Source of the DNA: Dehalococcoidia bacterium
GTDB lineage: Bacteria; Chloroflexota; Dehalococcoidia; SpSt-223
Assembly: GCA_026003895.1 (NCBI GenBank)
Contig: BPIC01000003.1
Location: forward strand, 487,148 to 551,147
DNA: 64,000 bases
Direction: 5' to 3'
Shown here one piece after another: positions 1 to 9,907 of the stretch (position 1 is the first letter of the stretch; every line of letters starts with the position of its first letter). The translations under genes were made by a program, and so were the position numbers. The notes beneath the pieces are model-generated. The model was given only the letters and a program-made list of their open reading frames with translations, searched no databases and was not told where the DNA came from.

Positions 1-1676
1 GCCTGGCTCGGGTTCGCCATCGCTGCTTGGCCGCGCTCCCCGCGCCGCCCGGACGCGGCGATTCTTCCCGCGCTCGTGCTCGCCATCGCCTGGCTCGACG
101 GCCATCCCCAGGCTTGGCTGATCGTTGCCGTGGCCAGTCTGCTGAGCGGGGCGTGGTTCGGCGTGCAGGAGAGCCGGACATCTTCCCGGCGGTTCCTTTC
201 CCTCACACTCGCCGCGGCGGTTGGCCTCGGACTGGCGCTGGCGGCGGTGCAGGCCGTGCCAGCGGCGGAACTGCTTCTTCGCTCGGTGCGGGCTGGCGGG
301 CTGGAGGACGCCTTCGTCACACCCTACGACCCGCCGCCTTGGGCAGTGCTGCTGCTGCTCGCGCCGGACCTGCTTGGCACGCCAGCGGCGGGCGACTACC
401 GGGGACCGGTCGGCTTCTGGGAGTGGTGCTGGACGGTCGGGCTGCTCGCCCTGCCGTTCGCGGCGTTCGGGCGGCGTGGGCTGCCTTGGCTGCTCGTCGC
501 GGTTGGAGTCGTGCTCGCCTTTGTGCCGGGGCTGCCGGGAATAGGACCGGTTGGCCGACTGGCGGCAGGGGGGATCTGCTGCGTGGCGCTGGGCGCTTCC
601 TCGTCCTTGCGGATTTCGGACTGGCGCTCGGCGCGGCGGCGGGGCTGGCGCGTCTCGCGGCGCTGCCGCCGGCGGCGCGCCGGCGGGCAGCGTTCCTCAC
701 TGCCGCGGTCGGAGGCGGGATCGTCGCTGGCGCACTGCTGGGAATCGGACTCGGTGGCGCAGCGTTCCTGCGGAGCGGGCTGCTGCTTGGCGCAGCGGCA
801 GGGCTGATTGCGCTCGCCGGCCGCCGCCTCGGCCCACTGGTCGTCGCCGGCGCGGTCGCCATCGAGCTGCTGCTGTTCGCTCGGCCGCTGCTGCCACTCG
901 GCCCGGCAGGCTGGCCGGCCCCGCCGGCGGGTGGGCCCCTGCTGACGCCCGAACCCCTTTTCTTGGAGCGCTTCTTCGCCGCCTTTCCGCTCGCCGACTA
1001 TCGTCGGCCTTTTGCCTTCCCGGATGAAGCAGCCGCCCTGCCAAACCGCGGCTTGGTCGCTGGCCGGCGCGACGTCCTGCCCTACGACCCGCTCCGGCTG
1101 GCGTCCACCGCGCGTGCGCTCGCCGGAGCGGGCGAGGATCCGCGCGTGCTTGCCCGGCTCGGCGTGGCGGAGGTTGCCGGCCGCGGACTGATCACCGGGA
1201 CTCGGCCAATCGTCTCGTGGGCCGACCGTGCTCTCGTCGCGCCGGACGAAGCGACAGCCCTGCGCCGTCTTGCCGATCCGTCGCTTGGCGACGATACCAT
1301 CATTCTGACTGGCCGGCCGCCAGTCCCACCGCCCGAAGGTCCGCCGGCGGAGGCCCGCTCGCTCCAGATCCTCGAGCGCCGGCCGGGCTGGTACCGAATC
1401 GAGACGGCGAGCCCGCAGCCTGGCTTTTTGCGGGTCCTTGAGAGCGATTATCCCGGCTGGACGGCGAGGGTCGACGGCCGCCCCGCTCCCGTGGTCACCG
1501 CTGACGGCGTGTTCCTCGGCGTGCCGCTCTCGGCGGGGCAGCACCGGGTTGAGTTGGAGTATCGACCCACCTCGCTCTTCGTCGGAGCGGGGATCAGCGC
1601 CGCGGCTTGGCTCCTTGTTGGGCTCCTGCTTCTGCGCGGGCGATGGTCTCCCAGCCGAAGGAGGCGGCACCTATAA
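1..1676 (+). pseudogene. YfhO-like multi-pass membrane protein, 5'-partial and frameshifted
   Basis: The reading frame is open from base 1 in frame 1. It encodes hydrophobic segments typical of the YfhO family (large integral membrane proteins linked to cell-surface glycosylation). From about base 570 the family-like sequence continues in frame 3. The frame 3 part ends with the usual C-terminal beta-rich domain (motif YPGWTARVDGRPA, then LSAGQHRVELEYRP) and a last membrane helix. The switch falls at a run of six G at 568-573. Adding one G, or removing two, restores one continuous protein. It could be a true frameshift or a homopolymer sequencing error. The N-terminus lies before the window. 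The family assignment is fairly sure; the pseudogene status is not. Confidence 0.6.
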
Positions 1677-1677
1677 T
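1672..1677 (+). promoter_or_regulatory. Candidate -10 box (TATAAT) for lysA
   Basis: A perfect TATAAT overlaps the stop codon of the preceding membrane protein gene and lies 29 bases before the lysA ATG. A GAGGAAAGG ribosome-binding site sits between them. I see no good -35 hexamer at 16-18 bases, so this rests on the -10 alone. Confidence 0.4.
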
Positions 1678-1705
1678 CGGACCAGACCGCTGAGGAAAGG
1701 ATGCG

Positions 1706-3034
1706 ATGCTGAACGTCCACGGCCGCGACCTTGCCGCCGTCTTTCCCCTCACCGCGCAGGCGAGCGGCAATGGGATGAGCATCGGCGGGTGTGACCTTGC
1801 CGACCTCGCGCACCGCTTCGGCACCCCGCTCTACGTGTTCGACGAGGTGACCCTGCGGGCGCAACTGGGCGCCTTTCGTGACGAGTTCCGCGCCCGCTAC
1901 CCCGACGTGCTGCCGCTCTATGCGTCGAAGGCCTATGTCGGCTTCGCGCTGCTGCGCATCCTGCAGGAAGAGGGCTATGGGCTGGACGTCGTCTCGGGGG
2001 GTGAACTCGCCTTTGCTCGCGCCGTTGGCTATCCGGTCGAGACGATCTACTTCCACGGCAACAATAAGACCCCCCACGAACTGGCGGAAGCGCTCGCGAC
2101 CGGGATCGGCCGCTATGTTGTGGATAATTTCTACGAGCTGGACACGCTCGACCGGCTTGCCGGCGAACAGGGCGTCCGGGCGAAGGTGCTGCTCCGCGTC
2201 TCGCCCGGGATCGACCCGCACACGCACCACAAGACGACGACGGGCATCGTCGACAGCAAGTTCGGCTTCACCATCGCCAACGGCCAAGCGAGTGAGGCGC
2301 TGCGCCGGGCGGCGGCCGCGCCGAATCTCGATCTGATCGGCATCCACAGTCACCTCGGGTCGCCAATCTTTGAGATCGAGCCGTACGTCGAGGCGATCGA
2401 CGTTGTGCTGGACTTCATTGCCGCGCACCGCGATGTGCCCGGGTTCCGCCTCGACGAGCTCAGCCCGGGCGGCGGCTTTGCGATTCAATATCTCGCGGAT
2501 ACCCCGCCACCGACTCCGGCCGACTACGCCGAGGGCATTTTGCCGCCGCTCTGCGCCGCGCTCGACGGGCGCCAGCTCGGCCGGCCACGCCTCTTCATCG
2601 AGCCGGGGCGGGCGATCGTTGGCCGCGCTGGCGTCGCACTCTATACCGCCGGCGCCCGCAAGGAGATTCCTGGCGTCCGCACCTATGTCTCGGTCGACGG
2701 AGGGATGGCCGACAACATCCGGCCGGCGCTCTATGACTCGCGATACGAAGTCGCCGTGGTTAACCGGCTTGCCGAACCGGCGAGCGAGACGGTGACGATC
2801 GCCGGTAAATACTGCGAATCCGGCGATCTGTTGGCGCAGAACGTCGCCCTTCCGGCGATCGAGGCCGGGGACCTTGTTGCAATGCCAGCAGCCGGGGCAT
2901 ACGCGCCGGCGATGGCGTCGAACTACAACATGGCCGTCAAGCCGGCGATCGTGCTGGTGCGCGACGGCGAGGCGAGGCTCATCCGCCGCCGCGAGACCTA
3001 CGAGGATCTCATGCGGTGCGAGCTTGCCGACTAG
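1706..3034 (+). CDS. lysA: Diaminopimelate decarboxylase
   Basis: This cytoplasmic PLP enzyme makes the last step of lysine synthesis, meso-diaminopimelate to L-lysine plus CO2. The 442 residues fit the family length. The PLP lysine lies in the motif YASKAY near residue 75. The HSHLGS motif, the glycine-rich ELSPGGGF and the substrate motif CESGD are all present, and ASNYN follows near the C-terminus. The ATG at 1706 is preceded by GAGGAAAGG. The stop overlaps the start of the delta-prime gene by 11 bases, so the two genes are probably co-transcribed. Ornithine or arginine decarboxylase is unlikely because of CESGD and the overall motif set. Confidence 0.93.
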   Translation: MLNVHGRDLAAVFPLTAQASGNGMSIGGCDLADLAHRFGTPLYVFDEVTLRAQLGAFRDEFRARYPDVLPLYASKAYVGFALLRILQEEGYGLDVVSGGELAFARAVGYPVETIYFHGNNKTPHELAEALATGIGRYVVDNFYELDTLDRLAGEQGVRAKVLLRVSPGIDPHTHHKTTTGIVDSKFGFTIANGQASEALRRAAAAPNLDLIGIHSHLGSPIFEIEPYVEAIDVVLDFIAAHRDVPGFRLDELSPGGGFAIQYLADTPPPTPADYAEGILPPLCAALDGRQLGRPRLFIEPGRAIVGRAGVALYTAGARKEIPGVRTYVSVDGGMADNIRPALYDSRYEVAVVNRLAEPASETVTIAGKYCESGDLLAQNVALPAIEAGDLVAMPAAGAYAPAMASNYNMAVKPAIVLVRDGEARLIRRRETYEDLMRCELAD

Positions 3035-4088
3035 CTGGGGAATCGTCGGTCAGCGGGCCGCCGTCGCACTGCTCGAGCGGTCGATTCGTGAAGGCCGCCT
3101 CCGACACGCCTATCTGTTCACCGGCCCGCCCCAGGTTGGCAAGGGGACGCTCGCCCGGGCGCTTGCACAGGCGGTCAATTGCGAGCAAGCGGATCCGCCC
3201 TGCGGGGAATGTCGCAGCTGCCGGCGGATCGCTCGCGGGCTTCACCCGGATGTCGTGACACTCAGGCTGCTTGCCGATGAGAAGTCGGAGAGTGGTCGCC
3301 TACGCAAGAACATCGGCATCGCGCAGGTTCAGGATCTTCATGCCGAGCTCGCCTTGCAGCCCTATGAGGGACGCTCTCGCGTGGTGATCGTCGATGGAAC
3401 CGAGCGACTGTCCAGCGAGGCGTCGAATGCGCTCTTGAAGACGCTCGAAGAGCCTCCCGAGAAGGCACTCCTCATCCTTGTCACCAGCGAGCCAGACCGG
3501 CTTTTGCCGACGATCCGCTCCCGCTGCCAACGTCTCGATCTTCGGCTTGTGCCGGAGGCGGAGATCGCCGCCGAGCTGGAGCGTCGAGGAGCCGATCCGG
3601 CGCAGTCGGCACTTCTCGCCCGCTTGGCTGCTGGCCAGATCGGCTGGGCGATCGAGGCACTCGGCGACCCCGACCGGCTTGCCGTCCGGTCCGACCGGCT
3701 GGATGCCCTCCGCGCTGCACTGGACGAGAGGACGATCGCCCGGCTCGATCGGGCGGGCAAGCTGGCGGCGCGCTTTGCAGCGAGCCGCGAAGACGTCTAT
3801 GCCACGCTTGCGCTGTGGCAAGGCTGGCTGCGCGACGTGCTCGTCGTGGCGAGCGGTGGCCAGTTCGATCTGCTCCTCAACCCCGATCGCCAAGCCGAGA
3901 TTGAGTCCGCCGCTCGCGCGATCTCCCCGGCGGCGACCCGCGCGGCGATCGAGGCGCTCCGCCGCTGTCGCGAACAGCTCGAAGCGAACGTGAATGCCCG
4001 CCTTGCTCTCGAAGCCGCGCTCCTCGACCTTCCCCGCCTCGGCAGTCCCGCCCGGCGCGACGCTTCAAGTCCCAGCCCGCGTTCCTAA
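3024..4088 (+). CDS. holB: DNA polymerase III, delta-prime subunit
   Basis: This is a clamp-loader AAA+ subunit that helps place the beta clamp on DNA during replication. The sequence shows a P-loop (GPPQVGKGT) near residue 28, a zinc module (CGECRSC), the LLKTLEEPP motif typical of delta-prime and gamma/tau, and SRCQR as sensor/arginine-finger region. About 354 residues is normal for delta-prime and too short for tau. The chosen start is a TTG at 3024 that overlaps the lysA stop; the frame upstream reads through lysA without clear family sequence. The gene ends 20 bases before the convergent glcF stop. Confidence 0.85.
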   Translation: MPTSWGIVGQRAAVALLERSIREGRLRHAYLFTGPPQVGKGTLARALAQAVNCEQADPPCGECRSCRRIARGLHPDVVTLRLLADEKSESGRLRKNIGIAQVQDLHAELALQPYEGRSRVVIVDGTERLSSEASNALLKTLEEPPEKALLILVTSEPDRLLPTIRSRCQRLDLRLVPEAEIAAELERRGADPAQSALLARLAAGQIGWAIEALGDPDRLAVRSDRLDALRAALDERTIARLDRAGKLAARFAASREDVYATLALWQGWLRDVLVVASGGQFDLLLNPDRQAEIESAARAISPAATRAAIEALRRCREQLEANVNARLALEAALLDLPRLGSPARRDASSPSPRS

Positions 4089-4108
4089 AGAAGCAGGGAG
4101 ACGACTCG

Positions 4109-5425
4109 TTACCGGGCCGGGGCGAGGTCTGCCGCTCGCAGCGACGCGTCCAGCACCTGAACGGGATGATAGGTCGGCAGAGGATGGCCAGCGCGCGCCA
4201 AGGCGCTTGCAAGTTGGATGAGGCAGCCAGGGTTGGCGCTGGCGAGCGCCTCCGCGCCGCTGGCAATCACGTGCGCTGCCTTGCGGTCGCCGAGCGCCCG
4301 CGCTGGCGCAGGCTTGACGAGGTTGTAGATGCCGGCGCTGCCGCAGCAGATCTCTGCCTCGGGCAGCTCGACGACCTCGAGGCTGGGGACGCGCCCGAGG
4401 ACAGCGCGCGGCTGCTGGCGGATGCCCTGGCCGTGCTGGAGGTGACAGGCGTCGTGGTAAGCGACGCGGCGTGCGAGCGGATGGTAGTCGCCGATCGGCG
4501 TCAGCTCAGCGAGCAGCTCGGAGATGTCGCGAACGGTAGCGGAGAAGCGCGCCGCCCGGCGTGCCCAGCGTGGGTCATCGGCGAGCAGCTCGCCATAGTC
4601 CTTCAGCGCAGCGCCGCAGCCGGCCGCGTTCACGACGACACGATCGACGCCGGCGCCCTCGAATGCGGCGATCAACCGCCGTGCTCGGCCGATCGCGTCG
4701 TTCTCACGGCCGGCGTGCAACTCGAGTGCCCCGCAGCAGCCTTGATCGGGGACGATGACCTCGCAGCCTTCCGCTGCCAGCACGCGGGCGGTGGCGGCAT
4801 TCACGTCGCCGAAGAAGACTCGCTGGACGCAGCCAGCGACAAGCCCGACACGGAGCCGCAGCATCTTTTGGGGAGGCGTCCGGCGCGGCGGCATTTCCAT
4901 GCGCGATGGAAGGGGCGGGAGCAGCGATTCCATCGCTTGCAGGCGTTCGGGAAGCCGAGCAATCAGCCCTCGGCGAGCGAGAACGGCGCGGAGCCCGCTC
5001 ATTTCGTAGAAGCGAAGCAGCGGCAGCAGCGCCCGCAGCCGGCCCGGATGGGGAAAGAGCTGGAAGAGGGCCGCGCGAAACAGCCGGTCGGCCGGCGCCC
5101 GGGGCACGTTTCGCTCGACCTGGGCACGCGTTCGCTCGATCAGGCGGTCATACTGAACACCCGAGGGGCAGGCGGTGACGCAGGCGAGGCAGCCGAGGCA
5201 GTTGTCGAAATGCTCGACCGCCGTTGACGAGAGGCCGATGGCGCCTTCCGCGATTCCCGTCATCAGGTCGATCCGGCCGCGAGGTGAGTCGGGCTCGCTA
5301 CCCCAGAGGACGTAGGTCGGACAGGCCGGCAGGCAGAAGCCGCAATGAACGCAGTCGGCAAGCAGCCGTCGCTCCGGCGGGTGGTGCGCGTCGAAGCCGG
5401 GCCCAGCCGGCGGCGGGCTGCTCAT
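4109..5425 (-). CDS. glcF: Glycolate oxidase iron-sulfur subunit
   Basis: GlcF carries electrons from the flavin subunits of glycolate oxidase, which converts glycolate (or D-lactate) to glyoxylate at the membrane. Two 4Fe-4S motifs are visible near the N-terminus (CVHCGFCLPACP and CLGCLACVTACP). Two CCG domains follow (DQGCCGALELHAG and AEICCGSAGIY), as in GlcF and GlpC. The length, 438 residues, is normal. The start ATG lies within the glcE stop (ATGA), so translation is coupled. It is the last gene of the TetR-LLM-GlcD-GlcE-GlcF run. Confidence 0.9.
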   Translation of the reverse strand: MSSPPPAGPGFDAHHPPERRLLADCVHCGFCLPACPTYVLWGSEPDSPRGRIDLMTGIAEGAIGLSSTAVEHFDNCLGCLACVTACPSGVQYDRLIERTRAQVERNVPRAPADRLFRAALFQLFPHPGRLRALLPLLRFYEMSGLRAVLARRGLIARLPERLQAMESLLPPLPSRMEMPPRRTPPQKMLRLRVGLVAGCVQRVFFGDVNAATARVLAAEGCEVIVPDQGCCGALELHAGRENDAIGRARRLIAAFEGAGVDRVVVNAAGCGAALKDYGELLADDPRWARRAARFSATVRDISELLAELTPIGDYHPLARRVAYHDACHLQHGQGIRQQPRAVLGRVPSLEVVELPEAEICCGSAGIYNLVKPAPARALGDRKAAHVIASGAEALASANPGCLIQLASALARAGHPLPTYHPVQVLDASLRAADLAPAR

Positions 5426-6666
5426 GCGGTACTCAGCGGGACGAGCCGCCCCGGGTTGAGGATGCCGTTCGGATCGAAATGCTCGCGTACCCGCCGCATC
5501 AGCGGCAGGAGGTCCGGCGCAATGGTCCAGATATCGATCCGCGCTTTCACCGCCGGCGGCGCAGCGAGGACGACAAGCGTGCCATCGCGCGGCGCAAGCC
5601 GGGAGCGGAGCGAGGCGACCGTGGTGACCAGCTTCTCCGGCTCGCCTTCTAGGCGGACTTGGCCGATGCCGTGGGCGTGAATGACACCGGCCGCCGGCAG
5701 CCCGCAGGCAGCCACGGCGTCCAGAAGGGTTGGGATCTCGCTCGGGAGCACCGACACACGCATCACGACCGCCGGTTCGCTGCCGGTCCACGCAAGGGTG
5801 GCGGCATCCCGCCACACCGCCGCTGCCGATTCGGCTTCGAGGCGGTCGCTCGGAGATCCGGCGGCGTCCACAAGGCGGGCGATCTGGTCGCGGACACCTG
5901 CCTCACTACCGGCGAGGCGAACGATCACCATGCTGGCGCGGCCGCCAACGACGGCCGAGAGGGCAACCGGGCTGGCCGACGAGCGGAGGATGCGCAGCAG
6001 CAGCGTCCCGGGTGTCTCCGTCTGGTAGACGAGCGTCTGCTCTGCTCGCGGCAGCGAATGCAGGCGGAAGGTCGCCTCGACGACAACGCCCAGCGTGCCG
6101 AGCGCCCCGGTGAACAACTTTGGCAGGTCATAGCCGGCGACGTTCTTCACTACTTTGCCGCCGCTGCGTGTCACCACGCCGTCGGCGCGGACAACGGTGA
6201 TGCCCAAGATCAGGTCGCGCACGCCGCCGTACCGAAAGCGCAATGGGCCGCTGTCGTCGGTCGCAATCAGGCCGCCGATCGTGGTCTCTGCTGGCCAAGC
6301 GGGGTCGATGGCAAGCTGCTGACCGCGCTCAGCGAGCGCCGTTTGGAGGTTGGCCAGAGTCACGCCGGCTTGGACCGTCACGGTGAGATCGGACCAAGCG
6401 TGCTCGACGAGCGAGGCGAGGCCGTCGAGCGCGAGGACGATGCCGCCGCGCTCCGGCGGACATCCCCAACCGAGCCGTGCGCCGCCGCCGCGGGGGAAGA
6501 GCGCCTCGCCTGTCTCGTTCGCCCAGCTGACGAGGTTGGCGACCGCGTCGAGGGTGGGCGGGGCGACGATCGCACGCATCGCCACGCCGTCGATTGCGTC
6601 CTTGGCGGTCGCGGGGCGCACGCCACCGGGCGCGAGGCGGTCGAGCGTGTCGAGCATCGTGGTCAA
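5422..6666 (-). CDS. glcE: Glycolate oxidase FAD-binding subunit GlcE
   Basis: A second FAD-type (FAD_binding_4, vanillyl-alcohol oxidase fold) subunit of glycolate oxidase. It shows the PP-loop region RGGGARLGWG, then TIGGLIATDDSGPLRFRYG and the motif GGKVVKNVAGYDLPKL that is characteristic of GlcE. About 414 residues. Two starts are possible. A TTG at 6666 has GGAG five bases upstream and a TTGA overlap with the glcD stop. An ATG at 6657 has a poorer spacing. I prefer the TTG with low certainty. Its end overlaps glcF by four bases. Confidence 0.88.
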   Translation of the reverse strand: MTTMLDTLDRLAPGGVRPATAKDAIDGVAMRAIVAPPTLDAVANLVSWANETGEALFPRGGGARLGWGCPPERGGIVLALDGLASLVEHAWSDLTVTVQAGVTLANLQTALAERGQQLAIDPAWPAETTIGGLIATDDSGPLRFRYGGVRDLILGITVVRADGVVTRSGGKVVKNVAGYDLPKLFTGALGTLGVVVEATFRLHSLPRAEQTLVYQTETPGTLLLRILRSSASPVALSAVVGGRASMVIVRLAGSEAGVRDQIARLVDAAGSPSDRLEAESAAAVWRDAATLAWTGSEPAVVMRVSVLPSEIPTLLDAVAACGLPAAGVIHAHGIGQVRLEGEPEKLVTTVASLRSRLAPRDGTLVVLAAPPAVKARIDIWTIAPDLLPLMRRVREHFDPNGILNPGRLVPLSTA

Positions 6667-8114
6667 AACAACTCCGCGAGACCGGCCTCGACCAGCGGAT
6701 GTGGGCGATAGGGCCCCGGGCGCTCGCCACAGAGCCGGGGCGTCGGGAACACCTTGCCGGGGTTGCTCAAGGAGGCCGGATCGAGGGCGCAGCGCAGCCG
6801 CGCCATGGTGTCGAGGTCGGCGTCGGTGAACATCTTGGGCAAGTAGGCTTTCTTGTCAAGGCCGACGCCGTGTTCGCCGGTGATGCTGCCGCCGGCCGCG
6901 ATGCAGGCGAGCAGGATCTGTCCGGCGAGCTCGGTGGCGCGCTCGGTCTCGCCCGGCACGGCGGGGTCGAAGAGGACAAGAGGGTGGACATTGCCGTCGC
7001 CGGCGTGGAAGACGTTCGCTACCCGCAGCCCCGCCTCGGCGGAGAGCGCCGCGATCCGGCGCAGCACAGTTGGCAGCGCCGAGCGCGGCACGACGCCGTC
7101 TTGGACGTAATAGCCGGGGCTGAGGCGGCCCATCGCCGGCAGGGCAGCCTTGCGTCCTTTCCAAAACCGGGCGCGCTCCTCGGCCGTCGCGGCGATGCGC
7201 AGCTCGCTCGCGCCGTGCGCCCGGCAGATCGCAGCGACCTCTTCCACCTCGTGCGCGACCTCGATTGGGGCGCCGTCGAGCTCGACGAGGAGGAGGGCGC
7301 CGGCGTCGCGCGGATAGCCAGCGTGGACGGCGTCATCGGTGGCGACGATGGCGAAGTGGTCCATCATTTCGATTGCGGCGGGCAAGATCCCCTCGGCGAT
7401 GATCGCCGAAACCGCTGCACCGGCGTCATCGGTCGTTGCGAAGGCGGCCATCACCATTTGGATCGCTTCGGGCAGCCGGACGAGCCGCAGCGTCACCTCG
7501 ACAACGACGCCAAGCGTTCCTTCTGCGCCGACGACGACGCCGAGCAGGTCATAGCCGGGATGCTGCAGCGTGGCGCCGCCAAGCGTCACGAGATCGCCAC
7601 TGGGCAGGACGAGCTTGACGCCAAGGACATGGTTGACGGTGAAGCCGTATTTCAGGCAATGGGCGCCGCCGCTATTCTCCGCGACATTGCCGCCGATCGT
7701 GCACACCTGTTGGCTCGACGGGTCCGGCGCATAGAACAGCCCCGTGCCGGCGACTCGGCGCGACACGTCGAGATTGATCACGCCCGGTTGGACGACGATC
7801 CGCCCGTTCGCCACATCGAGATCGAGGATACGGTTCATGCGGGCGAGACCGATGAGGACGCCATCGGCCACCGGCACGGCGCCGCCGGAGAGGCCAGTGC
7901 CGCTGCCACGCGCAACGAAGGGGATGCGCTCCCGGTGGCAGAGCTGGACAATCGCTTGCACCTGCTCAGTGGTCTCGGGGAGAACGACGACGCCCGGACG
8001 CGTCCGATAGGCGTTCAGCCCATCGGTTTCGTACGTCCGCAACGATTCAGCGGCGGTGAGCACGGCGTGCATCCCGACAATCGCGCGTAGCTCGCCGACG
8101 ATCCGGTGGTCCAT
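6663..8114 (-). CDS. glcD: Glycolate oxidase subunit GlcD (FAD-linked oxidase)
   Basis: The catalytic flavoprotein of glycolate oxidase. Visible features are the FAD-binding PP loop GSGTGLSGGA, the DPSSQQVCTIGGNVAENSGG segment, the NVFHAGDGNVHP motif and the C-terminal GEHGVGLDKK, all typical of GlcD and D-lactate dehydrogenases of this family. Length is 483 residues. The start ATG at 8114 lies 14 bases after the LLM gene stop. With glcE and glcF it forms a complete enzyme. A glycerate kinase gene about 4 kb away would use the downstream C3 product. Confidence 0.92.
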   Translation of the reverse strand: MDHRIVGELRAIVGMHAVLTAAESLRTYETDGLNAYRTRPGVVVLPETTEQVQAIVQLCHRERIPFVARGSGTGLSGGAVPVADGVLIGLARMNRILDLDVANGRIVVQPGVINLDVSRRVAGTGLFYAPDPSSQQVCTIGGNVAENSGGAHCLKYGFTVNHVLGVKLVLPSGDLVTLGGATLQHPGYDLLGVVVGAEGTLGVVVEVTLRLVRLPEAIQMVMAAFATTDDAGAAVSAIIAEGILPAAIEMMDHFAIVATDDAVHAGYPRDAGALLLVELDGAPIEVAHEVEEVAAICRAHGASELRIAATAEERARFWKGRKAALPAMGRLSPGYYVQDGVVPRSALPTVLRRIAALSAEAGLRVANVFHAGDGNVHPLVLFDPAVPGETERATELAGQILLACIAAGGSITGEHGVGLDKKAYLPKMFTDADLDTMARLRCALDPASLSNPGKVFPTPRLCGERPGPYRPHPLVEAGLAELF

Positions 8115-8128
8115 GCTGGGAGGATAGC

Positions 8129-9247
8129 TTAGCGGAGGGGAACCTCGCTGGCCGTGAGCGCGGGCAGCACCTCGCGAGCGAACAACTCCATCGAGCGCCG
8201 CACCTTGGGGTAGGGCATGTTGCCGAAGTTCATCCACGCGATGACGTGGCCGATGCCGAGCGCTTGGAGATCGCGCAGCTGGCGCAGCACCGTGTCGGGC
8301 GTGCCGGCGATCATCCCCCCTTCGCTGTGCCGAATCACGTCCTCAGGGCTCGGCATCACCGGGGCGGCGGAGCCGTCGGGCAGCGAGCCGGTCTGAGGAG
8401 GAACGTAGACGCCGAGCCGGGCGCCCGTCTTGGGGTCGAGGGCGATCGAGGCGTTGCGGCGATGAACGCGCAAGCCCGTCTCGGTGTACCAGAGCAGCGG
8501 TGGCACGACGTCGGCCATTGCCTCGGCATCGCTGTCGGCGACGTGGATGCGGCGCAGGACGCCCAGTTGCCTTACCTCTTCGCGAAGGCGTTCCTCGGGG
8601 ACACCGAGCGACTGGCGCACCTCGCGATAGGTCGCGATTCGTGTGACGAGCTCCTCGTTCGGGCGGAAGCCGATCAAGGCGGGCAAGCCGAGCCGGGCGG
8701 CCCGCTGGAGCGACTCTTCGCCCGAGGAAGCGAGCATTAGTGGTGGGTGGGGGGTCGTGAAGGGCCGCGGTTTCAGCCGGACTTCCGGGATCTGCCAGTA
8801 GCGGCCTTGGTAGGAGAATGTCTCGTTGGCGAGCAGCCCCTGCACGATCGCGATCCCCTCCTCGAGGCGGGCCGTCCGCTCGTCGAGCGGCACGCCAAAC
8901 GCCTCGAACTCGTAGGGGCTGAAGCCCGGCCCGACGCCGACCCAGAGCCGTCCTTCACACAACTGGTCGACCCACGCGATCTCCTCAGCGAGCCGGATCG
9001 GATGGTGCAGTGGCACGACGGCGACGCCGTAGCCGATCCGCAGCCGGCGCGTCCGTTGGGCGACGGCGGCGGCGTAAACCGAGGGCGTGCCGATCAATCC
9101 ATACTCCGAGAGGTGATGCTCGGTTATCCAGACGGTGTGGAAGCCGTTGGCTTCGGCAAAGTCGACCTCCCAGAGCGCTTGCTCGATCACCTCGCGGTCG
9201 CTGACACCATCGGGCTGCGAGAGGAGTTGAAAAATGCCGATATCCAT
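8129..9247 (-). CDS. LLM-class flavin-dependent oxidoreductase
   Basis: A luciferase-like monooxygenase family protein (FMN or F420 dependent) of about 372 residues. It shows the N-terminal strand MDIGIFQ, the EHHLSEYG motif, and RLRIGYGVAVVPLHHPIR with EEIAWVDQLCEGRLWVGVG, all typical of bacterial LLM enzymes. The substrate cannot be told. It lies 19 bases after the TetR gene and 14 before glcD on the same strand, so it is probably in the glycolate operon. Why a luciferase-like enzyme would be co-regulated with glycolate oxidase is unclear. Confidence 0.85.
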   Translation of the reverse strand: MDIGIFQLLSQPDGVSDREVIEQALWEVDFAEANGFHTVWITEHHLSEYGLIGTPSVYAAAVAQRTRRLRIGYGVAVVPLHHPIRLAEEIAWVDQLCEGRLWVGVGPGFSPYEFEAFGVPLDERTARLEEGIAIVQGLLANETFSYQGRYWQIPEVRLKPRPFTTPHPPLMLASSGEESLQRAARLGLPALIGFRPNEELVTRIATYREVRQSLGVPEERLREEVRQLGVLRRIHVADSDAEAMADVVPPLLWYTETGLRVHRRNASIALDPKTGARLGVYVPPQTGSLPDGSAAPVMPSPEDVIRHSEGGMIAGTPDTVLRQLRDLQALGIGHVIAWMNFGNMPYPKVRRSMELFAREVLPALTASEVPLR

Positions 9248-9266
9248 CGCCGGTGGACCTCCCTTC

Positions 9267-9890
9267 TCAGTGCGCTTCGTCGAGATCGAGCACGGCTGTT
9301 GCAAGCTGCACCAGACAACGCGCGACGGTGGCCGGCGGCATGCCCCGGATTTCGTGCAGTTCGTGAAACGTGGCGAAGCTCGTGAGCAGCCAGAGCGTAT
9401 CGTAGACCTGCTGAGCCGTCGTTCCTCGCTTGATCCGGTTGGCCGCTTCCAAACGGCGGACGAGCCCCCACAAGATCGCCTCGCGCGCACCGGCGTGACC
9501 TGCAACGATTGCTTGCACATCGGGGTCGACAGAGGCGAGGGGAAGCACGGCGCGAAAGACCGGGAACTCGGCCGCCCAAAAGCGGGCGACCTCGTGGAGC
9601 ACGGCGACGACGGCCTCTGCCGGGTCTGGGCGTCCGTAGGCCGCGGCGAGGGAACGGCCCTCGGCGCGAGAGAGCGCGTCGTCGATCACCGCCTCAAGCA
9701 GGCCGCGCCGGCTGCCGAACTGGTAGTAGACCGTCGCCCGCGCGACGTCGGCACGACGGGCAACGTCGCCAAGGCTCGCGTGACGGATGCCCTCCTCGAC
9801 GAGGATCGCCCGCGCGGCATCGATCACCTTTTGGCGGGTCTCCTGGACGACGGCTCCGCGCCGCCCGAGCTGATAGGCACGCGGCGTCAT
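9267..9890 (-). CDS. TetR/AcrR-family transcriptional regulator
   Basis: A 207-residue repressor-type regulator. The N-terminal helix-turn-helix reads KVIDAARAILVEEGIRHASL followed by GDVARRADVARATVYYQFGSR, a standard TetR DNA-binding domain at residues 20-70. The rest is the helical ligand-binding domain. It is the first gene of a run with the LLM protein and glcDEF. A palindrome sits just after its own -10 box, so it most likely represses itself and the whole operon. The inducer is unknown; glycolate or a related acid is only a guess. Confidence 0.88.
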   Translation of the reverse strand: MTPRAYQLGRRGAVVQETRQKVIDAARAILVEEGIRHASLGDVARRADVARATVYYQFGSRRGLLEAVIDDALSRAEGRSLAAAYGRPDPAEAVVAVLHEVARFWAAEFPVFRAVLPLASVDPDVQAIVAGHAGAREAILWGLVRRLEAANRIKRGTTAQQVYDTLWLLTSFATFHELHEIRGMPPATVARCLVQLATAVLDLDEAH

Positions 9891-9907
9891 TGGCTCCTCA
9901 ATTTTGT

